In this document: one piece after another, positions 51,943-59,443 of the stretch
Numbering within the stretch: position 1 is the stretch's first letter
Layout: each line of letters starts with the position of its first letter
Assembly: GCA_945881965.1 (NCBI GenBank)
Contig: CAMCVS010000015.1
Span: 1-64,000 of the forward strand
Length of the DNA stretch: 64,000 nt
Direction of reading: 5' to 3'
Origin: Paracoccus haematequi
GTDB lineage: Bacteria > Pseudomonadota > Alphaproteobacteria > Rhodobacterales > Rhodobacteraceae
The notes under the pieces: generated by a model
Databases searched by the model: none
What the model saw: the letters and a program-made list of their open reading frames with translations, nothing else
Told to the model about the DNA's origin: nothing
Position numbers and translations under genes: made by a program

Positions 51943-52965
51943 TCACCCCACAGCCACCCGCTCCGCCTCTGTCATCACCGCCTCCAGCGCCTGTTCCACC
52001 AGCGCCACGCCTGCCCCGTCCAGATGCGCGCCTTCGGACAGCACGCGTTTCCAGGCGCGCGCGCCGGGGCAGGCATAGAACAGCCCCAGCATGTGGCGCG
52101 TGACCTGATGCAGGCGGCCGCCCGCGTCCAGATGCGCGGCAATATAGGGCAGCATGGCGCGGGCGGCGGTTGCGGGGTCGGGCCAGCGCGCCTCCCACCA
52201 CAGCGCCGCATCGGCCCCGCCCAGGATCACCCAGGGCTGGTGGTAGGCCGCGCGCCCGATCATGGCGTGGTCGAACCCGTCGGCCAGAAAGCCTTGCGCC
52301 TGATCCAATGAGGTGATGCCACCGTTGATCCCCATCTCGATCCCCGGAAACCGCGCGCGCATGGCGCGGACAAGGTCATAGTCCAAAGGCGGGATCTCGC
52401 GGTTTTCCTTAGGCGAGAGGCCCGCCAGCCACGCCTTGCGGGCATGCACCGTGACACCCGCCGCGCCGGCATCGGCCACCCGCGCGATGAAATCGGGCAA
52501 AACCTGCGTGGGGTTCTGGTCATCCACCCCGATGCGACACTTGACTGTCACCGGCACCTGCACGGCGGCCACCATCGCCGCCACACATGCCGCCACGCGC
52601 GGCGCGTCGCGCATCAGCACCGCGCCGAACGTGCCCGACTGCACCCGGTCGGACGGGCAGCCGCAATTCAGGTCAATCCGCGCATAGCCTGCGCCCTGCC
52701 CCAGCGCCGCCGCCGCCGCCAGTTCCGCAGGATCGGACCCGCCCAGTTGCAGCACCACCGGGCCTTCGCGCGCGTCATGGTCCAGAAGGTGCACCGCGCC
52801 CCCCCGGATCAGCGCGGCAGAGGTGATCATCTCGGTATACAGCAGCGCATGGCGGCTGAGCGTGCGGTGAAACATCCGGCAATGGCGGTCGGTCCAGTCC
52901 ATCATGGGCGCGACGGACAGGCGGATGGGCAGGGTCATCTGGGCATCAGGATCAAGGTCAGGCAT
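51943..52965 (-). CDS. dusA: tRNA-dihydrouridine(20/20a) synthase DusA
   Basis: A 340-residue FMN-dependent TIM-barrel enzyme that reduces U20/U20a in tRNA. RLSVAPMMDWTDRHCRMFH at the start, the active-site loop LNCGCPSDRVQSGTFGAVLM with the catalytic Cys, and the later VKCRIGVDD and INGGITSLDQAQ are DusA-specific. The exact start is uncertain (52965 or 52938). Convergent with the LRR gene, 4 bp apart. Divergent from the glycosyltransferase at 53070. Confidence 0.94.
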   Translation of the reverse strand: MPDLDPDAQMTLPIRLSVAPMMDWTDRHCRMFHRTLSRHALLYTEMITSAALIRGGAVHLLDHDAREGPVVLQLGGSDPAELAAAAALGQGAGYARIDLNCGCPSDRVQSGTFGAVLMRDAPRVAACVAAMVAAVQVPVTVKCRIGVDDQNPTQVLPDFIARVADAGAAGVTVHARKAWLAGLSPKENREIPPLDYDLVRAMRARFPGIEMGINGGITSLDQAQGFLADGFDHAMIGRAAYHQPWVILGGADAALWWEARWPDPATAARAMLPYIAAHLDAGGRLHQVTRHMLGLFYACPGARAWKRVLSEGAHLDGAGVALVEQALEAVMTEAERVAVG

Positions 52966-53069
52966 GCCCGCGATGTGACGCCATCCGTCCCCGAAAGCAA
53001 GCGCGGCAGGGTGTGGCCGACGGCCTGCAGCTCTGCTAGATCGCGCGTGACACAACAGCGGAGCGCACC

Positions 53070-54137
53070 TTGGCCCCTTCTTACCCCACGGCCTTCGCGA
53101 TCCCCGGCGATATCACCGCGCTGACGGGCGGGTATCTGTATGACCGCCAACTGTTCGACGAACTGGAACGGGCGGGGCGCGCGATGCGGCTGATCCGGCT
53201 GGCTGACAGCTTTCCGTTTCCGACAGCGGCGGACATGGCGGCGGCGTTCGATCTGTTGCGGGCGCTGCCGCAGGATTGCCCGGTGATCATCGACGGGCTG
53301 GCGTTCGGGGCGATGGCCACCGCTGGTGTGGCCGGGATCACGGCCCCCATCGTGGCCTTGGTGCATCATCCACTGGCGTTGGAAAGCGGGTTGCCCGCAG
53401 CCGATCAACAACGGCTGTGGCAGACCGAGCGCGACAACCTGCGCCATGCGCGGCAGGTCATCGTGCCCAGCCCGCATATCAGGACCGTGCTGGTGGACCA
53501 GTATGACGTGCCCGCCGATTACATTCATGTCGCGGTGCCGGGGGTGGTGAGGACAGCGCGGCGCACGCCCGCGCAGACCGCCCGCCCGCTGATCCTGTCG
53601 GTTGGCATCCTGCACCCGCGCAAGGGGCATGACGTGCTGATCGCCGCGCTGGCGCGGATCGCGGATCTTGATTGGCAGGCGGCCATCGTCGGCAGCCCGT
53701 GGGAACCGGGATACCGCGACGTGTTGCAGGCGCAGATTGACGGGCTGGGCCTGTCGGACCGGGTCACATTGATGGGGCGGGTGTCGGATGCGGTGCTGGC
53801 CGATCTTTATGCGCAGGCGCGGGTTTTTGCGCTGGCGACGCGGTTCGAGGGCTATGGCATCGTGTTCGCCGAAGCGCTGCTGGCCGGGTTGCCGATCGTG
53901 ACCTGCCGCGCAGGCGCGGTGCCGGACACGGTGCCTACGGACGCGGGTCTGCTGGTGCCGGTCGGGGATGATGCGGGCTTTGCCGCTGGGCTGCGGCGGG
54001 TGTTGACGGACGCTGATGTGCATTCGGCGATGGCCACGGCGGCGGCGCGGGCCGGGGACAGCCTGCCAAGCTGGGCGGATAACGCGCGGATTGCCGGGGC
54101 GGCGCTGGACGCGGCCATGACGGGGATGCGCCCATGA
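53070..54137 (+). CDS. GT4-family glycosyltransferase
   Basis: A 355-residue GT-B fold enzyme. The C-terminal nucleotide-sugar domain carries LSVGILHPRKGHDVLIAAL, LMGRVSDAVLADLYAQAR and the E-x7-E motif FEGYGIVFAEALLAGLPIV (retaining GT4). The N-terminal acceptor domain includes GGYLYDRQLFDEL and the HHPLALESGLP loop. Starts with TTG at 53070, six bases after GGAG. It overlaps the phosphatase gene by 4 bp and is the first member of a seven-gene plus-strand set. Acceptor and sugar donor are unknown. Confidence 0.85.
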   Translation: MAPSYPTAFAIPGDITALTGGYLYDRQLFDELERAGRAMRLIRLADSFPFPTAADMAAAFDLLRALPQDCPVIIDGLAFGAMATAGVAGITAPIVALVHHPLALESGLPAADQQRLWQTERDNLRHARQVIVPSPHIRTVLVDQYDVPADYIHVAVPGVVRTARRTPAQTARPLILSVGILHPRKGHDVLIAALARIADLDWQAAIVGSPWEPGYRDVLQAQIDGLGLSDRVTLMGRVSDAVLADLYAQARVFALATRFEGYGIVFAEALLAGLPIVTCRAGAVPDTVPTDAGLLVPVGDDAGFAAGLRRVLTDADVHSAMATAAARAGDSLPSWADNARIAGAALDAAMTGMRP

Positions 54138-54919
54138 CGGATCACGCGCAGGATGCCGCCGATCTGGCGCTGGCGATTGACGCGGCCCGTGCTGCAGGCG
54201 CGATTCTGTTGCGGCATTGGGCGGCGCGGGGCGACCTTACCGTCACGTCCAAACGCGCGGGCGATTTCGTGTCGCAGGCGGATGTCGCCGCTGAAACCTG
54301 TCTGCGGGAGATTTTGCTGGGCGCGCGTCCCGGCGATGGCTGGCTGGGCGAGGAAACCGGGGCGATCTCTGCGCCCCGCTGCTGGATTGTCGATCCGCTG
54401 GACGGCACCACCAATTTTCTGCGCGGCATCCCGCATTGGGCCTTGTCCATCGCGCTGGAGGTCAACGGCACCCGCCGCGCCGGCGTCATCCTTGATCCGG
54501 TCAAATCCGAGCTTTTCGCGGCCACGCGGGGCGGCGGCGCGACCCTGAACGGCGCGCCGATCCGGGTGGCGGGCACGGCCACCCTGCGGGATGCGCTGTT
54601 CGGCACCGGCATTCCGTTCGGCGGCATGGCGCATATCGACGCCCATTCCGCTGATATCGCGCGGCTGATGCCGCATTGTGCCGGGGTGCGCCGTTTTGGC
54701 GCAGCCGCGCTGGATCTGGCCTATGTCGCGGCGGGGCGATTGGACGGGTTCTGGGAACGCACCCTGCGGCCCTGGGATATCGCGGCGGGGCTGGTCATTC
54801 TGGCCGAATCCGGCGCGCGGATCGCGGCATTGGACCCCGACGACCACCCCGAACGCTCGGGCACCGTGGTCACCGCCACGCCCGCGTTGTTTGATGCCTT
54901 TGCGGCGCGGTTGCGATGA
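54134..54919 (+). CDS. Inositol monophosphatase-family phosphatase
   Basis: A 261-residue Mg-dependent phosphatase of the IMPase/SuhB/CysQ fold. Metal-binding motifs are EETG (residue ~72), WIVDPLDGTTNF (~84) and RPWDIAAGLVI (~210). The substrate could be an inositol, a nucleotide or a phosphorylated pathway intermediate; its overlap with the glycosyltransferase and neighbourhood with ribA favour the last. A 188-bp gap with a direct repeat separates it from ribA. Confidence 0.88.
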   Translation: MTDHAQDAADLALAIDAARAAGAILLRHWAARGDLTVTSKRAGDFVSQADVAAETCLREILLGARPGDGWLGEETGAISAPRCWIVDPLDGTTNFLRGIPHWALSIALEVNGTRRAGVILDPVKSELFAATRGGGATLNGAPIRVAGTATLRDALFGTGIPFGGMAHIDAHSADIARLMPHCAGVRRFGAAALDLAYVAAGRLDGFWERTLRPWDIAAGLVILAESGARIAALDPDDHPERSGTVVTATPALFDAFAARLR

Positions 54920-55022
54920 CGCCTGCCCCGATGCAATACTATCATAAGTTGTTCACCGCCCCATCATAATCCCTTGTCATATGCGGCGGCGACACGGACA
55001 GCGGGTATGCCCCGCGCACAGA

Positions 55023-55046
55023 GAAGTTATCGCCGAAGTTATCGCC
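55023..55046 (+). promoter_or_regulatory. 12-bp exact direct repeat upstream of ribA
   Basis: GAAGTTATCGCC occurs twice in tandem (55023-55034, 55035-55046). Seven bases later a TTGTCA hexamer (55053-55058) and TAGGTT (55074-55079) look promoter-like, with a short 15-bp spacer. An activator site for the ribA-to-RibD genes is a reasonable reading. Confidence 0.45.
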
Positions 55047-55107
55047 GCGGCCTTGTCAAATTGGGCGCGGTTCTAGGTTTGGTTAGGGCTACGGAAATGG
55101 TAGGCAA

Positions 55108-56259
55108 ATGAACAGCTTGTTGTCGGGTTACAAGACGTTGATGGCGCAAAGCTCGGCTTTGGCGCCGCTGGCGATCGAGCGGGTGATGCGGGTCAAGGGC
55201 GATGTGCGGCTGGGTGTGCCGGTGGTGCTGACCACCAAGGGGCAGTCTGCGCTGGTCGTGGCCATCGAAATGCTGACGCCAGACCGGTTCGATGCGCTGA
55301 CCGCTGCGGGACGCCGCGCCGATATCGCGTTGACCCGGCACCGCATGGCGGGGCTTGGACTGGCAGATTTGCCCGCGGCCGAGGTCTGGGGCATGGCCCT
55401 TCCGGTGGATGCGACGCTGCATTGGGTCAACGCGCTGGCAGATCCGGCGATCAGCGTCGTGGCGACGGTGACAGACCGCAAGGGTGCGCCACTGACCGCG
55501 CCCTTTGCCGGAGATACGATCTGTAAGGCCGCCATCGCGCTGGCCAAATCGGCGCAACTGCTGCCCGCAGCCCTGGTGGTGCCGCTGGATGGCAATCTGA
55601 CCGAGGCATTGCAGCACGGGCTTTGCATGATCGACGCGGGCGAGGTGTTGGCGGAACTGGCGGCAGAGCGGTTCCAGCATCATGTGTCCACCGCGCGTCT
55701 GCCGATGGCGCATCATCATTCTGGCCGTGTGCATGTGTTCCGCCCCGATGATGGCAGCGTCGAACATTACGCGATTGAAATCGGCGCGCCTGATCTGACG
55801 CGCCCGGTGTTGGTGCGGCTGCATTCCGCCTGCTTTACCGGCGACGTGATGGGCAGCCTGAAATGCGACTGCGGCGCGCAGTTGAACGCAGCCTGCGCGG
55901 CGATGGCCGAGGCGGGGGGCGGGGTTCTGTTGTATCTGAACCAAGAGGGGCGCGGCATCGGCATGGCGAACAAGATGCGCGCCTATGCCCTGCAGGACAC
56001 CGGGTTCGACACCGTCGAGGCCAACAACCACCTTGGCTTTGACGATGACGAACGCGATTTCCGCAACGGGTCGGCGCTGCTGCGGCAACTGGGCATCGCG
56101 ACGGTGCGGCTGATGACCAACAACCCGGCCAAGGTGGCAATCCTGCAGGCGCAAGGCATCACCGTGACGGAACGTGTCCCGCTGCAAGTCGGCAAGACCA
56201 CGGTCAACGCGCGCTATCTGGCGACAAAGGCGGCGAAATCGGGACACGTCCTGGCATGA
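55108..56259 (+). CDS. ribA: GTP cyclohydrolase II with degenerate N-terminal DHBP synthase-like domain
   Basis: A 383-residue protein. The C-terminal ~200 residues are a GTP cyclohydrolase II with the zinc site SACFTGDVMGSLKCDCG (Cys-x10-Cys-x-Cys), YLNQEGRGIGMANKMRAYAL with the probable catalytic Tyr, and LMTNNPAKV. It opens GTP to a diaminopyrimidine ribosyl phosphate. The N-terminal ~180 residues keep a DHBP synthase-like course (SALVVAIEMLTPDRFDAL) but lack the acidic DDEDRENEGD-type site, so that activity is probably lost. The YHRQEGR loop of E. coli RibA is YLNQEGR here. ATG overlaps nothing; the dehydrogenase follows with 4-bp overlap. Confidence 0.88.
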   Translation: MNSLLSGYKTLMAQSSALAPLAIERVMRVKGDVRLGVPVVLTTKGQSALVVAIEMLTPDRFDALTAAGRRADIALTRHRMAGLGLADLPAAEVWGMALPVDATLHWVNALADPAISVVATVTDRKGAPLTAPFAGDTICKAAIALAKSAQLLPAALVVPLDGNLTEALQHGLCMIDAGEVLAELAAERFQHHVSTARLPMAHHHSGRVHVFRPDDGSVEHYAIEIGAPDLTRPVLVRLHSACFTGDVMGSLKCDCGAQLNAACAAMAEAGGGVLLYLNQEGRGIGMANKMRAYALQDTGFDTVEANNHLGFDDDERDFRNGSALLRQLGIATVRLMTNNPAKVAILQAQGITVTERVPLQVGKTTVNARYLATKAAKSGHVLA

Positions 56260-57200
56260 CCGCAACCGCGCTTTGGTGCGTGTCACCCGGCGTAGCGGAA
56301 TTGCGCGCAGGCGCCATGGGCGACGGCGTGGCGGTGACCACGCTTTTCACCGGGATCAGCCGGGGCACTGAACGGCTGGTGGCAGCGGGCAAGGTGCCGC
56401 CGTCCGAACATGACCGCATGCGCGCGCCGTTCATGGAGGGCGCGTTTCCGTTTCCGGTAAAATACGGCTATTGCAACGTGGGCCGCGTCACGGATGGCGC
56501 GCGGGCGGGTCAGATCGTGTTCACGCTTGCCCCGCATCAGACGCAGTTCCGGGTGCCCGAAGCGTTTCTGACCCCCCTGCCCGCCGCCCTGCCGCCCGAA
56601 CGCGCCATTCTGGCCGCCAACATGGAAACCGCGCTGAACGTGCTGTGGGACAGCGGCGCGGGCGCGGGCGACCGGATTGCCGTGGTCGGCGCGGGCGTGG
56701 TGGGCGCGCTGACGGCGACCTTGGCGGCGGGCCTGCCGGGGGCGGATGTGACGCTGATCGACATCAACCCGAACCGCGCGCGCCTTGCCGCCGCGCTTGG
56801 CCTGCGCTTTGCCGCGCCTGACGCCGCGCCGCAGGATTGCGATGTGGTCATCCATGCCAGCGCAAGCGCGGCTGGCCTGAACCTTGCGCTGACGCTGGCG
56901 GGGCAGGAGGCGACCGTGGTCGAGGCAAGCTGGTATGGCGATACGCCCGTGCCCGCGATGCTGGGTGGCGCGTTCCACAGCCGCCGCCTGCGGCTGATCG
57001 CATCCCAAGTCGGCCATATCCCCCCCGCCCGCGCGCCGCGCTGGACCTATGCCCGCCGGATGGCCACGGCGCTGGACCTGCTGACGGATGCCCGCTTTGA
57101 CGCGCTGATCTCGGGCGAGACGGCGTTTGCCGATTTGCCCGGCGTATATGGCGATATACTCGCCGCCCCCGACACCCTATGCCATCGCATCAGATACTGA
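56256..57200 (+). CDS. BchC-like zinc-binding dehydrogenase
   Basis: A 314-residue MDR-superfamily protein. The nucleotide-binding Rossmann motif is AVVGAGVVGALTATLAAG (about 145-162). The N-terminal half has LFTGISRGTERL and KYGYCNVGRV, a pattern resembling BchC (bacteriochlorophyllide dehydrogenase) more than ordinary alcohol dehydrogenases; the usual structural zinc Cys cluster is missing. It probably oxidises or reduces a side-chain alcohol using NAD(P). ATG overlaps the ribA stop (ATGA). No other bacteriochlorophyll gene is in the window. Confidence 0.75.
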   Translation: MTATALWCVSPGVAELRAGAMGDGVAVTTLFTGISRGTERLVAAGKVPPSEHDRMRAPFMEGAFPFPVKYGYCNVGRVTDGARAGQIVFTLAPHQTQFRVPEAFLTPLPAALPPERAILAANMETALNVLWDSGAGAGDRIAVVGAGVVGALTATLAAGLPGADVTLIDINPNRARLAAALGLRFAAPDAAPQDCDVVIHASASAAGLNLALTLAGQEATVVEASWYGDTPVPAMLGGAFHSRRLRLIASQVGHIPPARAPRWTYARRMATALDLLTDARFDALISGETAFADLPGVYGDILAAPDTLCHRIRY

Positions 57201-57223
57201 CATCACAGCCCAAAGGAACACCC

Positions 57224-57619
57224 ATGTACGCCGTCGAAGTCCGTGACCACATCATGATCGCCCATTCCTTTCCGTCGCCGCTGTTCGGCCCGGCGCAAGG
57301 CGTGCATGGCGCGACATTCACCGTTGATGCCGCATTCTTTGCCGATGACATCGACGCACATGGTCTGGTGGTGGATATCGGGCTGGCGATTACCGCCTTG
57401 GCAGAGGTGCTGGAACCGCTGCGCTACAAGCAACTGGATGATGTGGCTGAATTCAAAGGCATCTTCACCACGACCGAGTTTCTGTCGGGACACATCTTTC
57501 GCGCCTTGGCCGACAAGGTCCGCGCCGGTGATCTGAACGACGCGGGCCGGGTCAAACGGTTGCGGATCACGCTGCACGAAAGCCATCTGGCGCGCGGCTG
57601 GTTCGAAGCGGCGATCTGA
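57224..57619 (+). CDS. 6-pyruvoyl-tetrahydropterin synthase/QueD-like protein with altered active site
   Basis: A 131-residue T-fold protein. The fold is recognisable by its HSFPSPLF, VHGATFTVDAAF and GLVVDIGLAI segments followed by LDDVAEF and FTTTEFLS. The canonical Cys-x3-His-Gly-His is AQGVHGA here: the catalytic Cys is Ala and the last zinc His is Ala. The N-terminal zinc His (AHSF) and one of the pair remain. It therefore cannot use the standard PTPS mechanism and may bind another substrate or be structural. ATG 57224 has AAAGGAA. It ends 3 bp before the methyltransferase. Confidence 0.75.
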   Translation: MYAVEVRDHIMIAHSFPSPLFGPAQGVHGATFTVDAAFFADDIDAHGLVVDIGLAITALAEVLEPLRYKQLDDVAEFKGIFTTTEFLSGHIFRALADKVRAGDLNDAGRVKRLRITLHESHLARGWFEAAI

Positions 57620-57622
57620 GCG

Positions 57623-58390
57623 ATGGGATTTTCCGCCGCATGGCTGGCGCTGCGTGAACCTGCCGATCTGGCGGCGCGGGATGCCGGGTTGCTGGCCGCC
57701 GCCGTGCAGGCCGCAGGCCCCGCGCCCATCATTGTCGATCTGGGCTGCGGCACCGGATCGACGCTGCGGGCGTTCCAGCCGCATCTGACGACCAACCCGA
57801 CCTGGCGGCTGGTCGATGCCGATCCCGCGCTGCTGGATCGGGCCGCGCTGTTGGCGGGGCCGGATGTGGCGCTGCACCAGTTGGATTTGCGGCGGATCGA
57901 CGATCTGCCGTTTGACGGCGCGCAGCTTGTGACAGCCTCGGCGCTTCTGGACCTGTGCGCGCGGGATTGGGTCGTGGCGCTGGCGGACCGGCTCGCGCGG
58001 ATGTCATTGCCGTTTTACGCGGCCCTCACCTATGATGGTGTGATGACATGGACCCCCGCAGACCCCGATGATGCCGCTGTGACCGCCGCGTTCAACACGC
58101 ATCAGCGCGGCGACAAGGGGTTCGGCCCCGCGCTTGGTCCCGATGCGGCGGATGTGTGCGCCGAGATTTTCAGCGCCGCCGGGTTCCGCGTGATGCAGGC
58201 CGAAAGCCCCTGGCACTTGGCAGAGGCAGATGCGGCCTTGCAGGCGGACCTTGTCACCGGCATCGCCGCTGCGGCCACGGAAGCGGGCCATGACGCCACC
58301 GCCTGGGGCGCACGGCGCGCTGCGGCGGCGGCGGCGACGCTGTGCCATATCGGGCACCGCGATTTTCTGGCCCTGCCGATCAAGGGCTGA
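57623..58390 (+). CDS. SAM-dependent methyltransferase
   Basis: A 255-residue class I methyltransferase. VDLGCGTGSTLRAF (about residues 38-51) binds SAM, LVDADPALLDRA supplies the acidic ribose contact, and LVTASALLDLCARDW is the post-II motif. The acceptor is unknown. It is tightly packed between the PTPS-like gene and the RibD-type gene, so it should modify the product of the same pathway. Confidence 0.85.
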   Translation: MGFSAAWLALREPADLAARDAGLLAAAVQAAGPAPIIVDLGCGTGSTLRAFQPHLTTNPTWRLVDADPALLDRAALLAGPDVALHQLDLRRIDDLPFDGAQLVTASALLDLCARDWVVALADRLARMSLPFYAALTYDGVMTWTPADPDDAAVTAAFNTHQRGDKGFGPALGPDAADVCAEIFSAAGFRVMQAESPWHLAEADAALQADLVTGIAAAATEAGHDATAWGARRAAAAAATLCHIGHRDFLALPIKG

Positions 58391-58394
58391 GCGC

Positions 58395-59246
58395 ATGTTA
58401 TCGGTCCAGATCCCCGACCCGGACCACGCAGGCTCTGTGCATAACGTCACCGTCACGCCAGCCGTCTGGGACCGGATATTGGCGATGCGGGCGGGGTACG
58501 CCTGCGGCTGTTGCGGCGATTGGTCGGCGGGGGAACGCAGCGCGCTGGCGCTCTATGGTCCGCTGGCGCGGCGCGATCTGGGGCCGATGACCGTGGCGCA
58601 AATCGGCCAATCGCTGGACGGGCGCGTGGCCACGCACCGGGGCGATGCGCGCGATGTGTCGGGGCCGGACGGTCTGGCACATCTGCACCGGATGCGGGCG
58701 ATGGTGGATGGCGTTGTGATCGGTGTCGGCACCGCCCTGCATGACGATTCGCGCCTGACGGTGCGGTTCTGCGCCGGCACCAACCCCGCGCGCATTGTGA
58801 TCGACCCCAAGGGTCGCCTGCCCGACAGCGCCAAGATGCTGTGGGAGGATGGTGCGCGCCGCCTGATCATTCAGGCCGTGGACCGCCCCCGCGCCGCAGG
58901 CATCGAGGTGCTGCGCCTTCCGCTGGTCGATGGCCAGTTCCAGCCGCAGGCGATCATCGCCGCGCTGCACGGGGCCGGGTTGACCAGCCTGTTGATCGAG
59001 GGCGGCGGCATCACCATCGCCAGTTTCCTTGAGGCGGGTCTGCTGACCCGGCTGCATATCGCGGTGGCACCGCTGTTGATCGGCGGCGGGCAGGCGGCGC
59101 TGACCCTGCCGGTGCAGCGCGACAAGCTGGCCGATTGCATCCGGCCCGCGACGCGGGTGTTCGGGCTGGGATCGGATGTGGTGTTCGACTGCGGGCTGAC
59201 GGCGGCGGCGCATCTGGCCACGCGGCCCGCGCATCCGGCGTCCTAG
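58395..59246 (+). CDS. RibD C-terminal/dihydrofolate reductase-like reductase
   Basis: A 283-residue protein. Residues about 65-270 match the RibD reductase domain: MTVAQIGQSLDGRVAT, MRAMVDGVVIGVGTALHDD, and LLIEGGGITIASFLEAGL. It lacks the zinc deaminase domain of bifunctional RibD; instead the first ~60 residues contain YACGCCGDW, a Cys cluster I do not recognise. In riboflavin synthesis this domain reduces the ribose of the diaminopyrimidine; here it could act on the product of the ribA gene upstream. Starts 4 bp after the methyltransferase; its stop overlaps yacG antisense by 4 bp. Confidence 0.8.
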   Translation: MLSVQIPDPDHAGSVHNVTVTPAVWDRILAMRAGYACGCCGDWSAGERSALALYGPLARRDLGPMTVAQIGQSLDGRVATHRGDARDVSGPDGLAHLHRMRAMVDGVVIGVGTALHDDSRLTVRFCAGTNPARIVIDPKGRLPDSAKMLWEDGARRLIIQAVDRPRAAGIEVLRLPLVDGQFQPQAIIAALHGAGLTSLLIEGGGITIASFLEAGLLTRLHIAVAPLLIGGGQAALTLPVQRDKLADCIRPATRVFGLGSDVVFDCGLTAAAHLATRPAHPAS

Positions 59247-59443
59247 TCCTTGCGCAGAGCCTGATCCATCTCGCGCGTCAGCTCGTCCGGGTCGGGTTCC
59301 GCCGCTGACGGCACTGCATAGCCCCCGGTCAACCAGCGGCCCAGATCGACATCGGCGCAGCGGCGCGAACAGAACGGGCGGTATTTCTGCGCATCCGCCG
59401 GGGCCATCTCAGTGCGCGCCTTGCCGCAGATCGGACAGGTCAT
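59243..59443 (-). CDS. yacG: DNA gyrase inhibitor YacG
   Basis: A 66-residue zinc-finger protein: CPICGK and FCSRRCADVDLGRWL provide four Cys ligands and the conserved basic helix. E. coli YacG binds GyrB and blocks gyrase. It is immediately downstream of the RNase gene, overlapping by 4 bp (ATGA), as in other Rhodobacterales. Confidence 0.9.
   Translation of the reverse strand: MTCPICGKARTEMAPADAQKYRPFCSRRCADVDLGRWLTGGYAVPSAAEPDPDELTREMDQALRKD

Noticed and set aside
56256..57200. Bacteriochlorophyll gene bchC
   Set aside because: Only the fold and a few motifs resemble BchC; no other photosynthesis gene is in the window, and the neighbours are GTP cyclohydrolase II and a methyltransferase.
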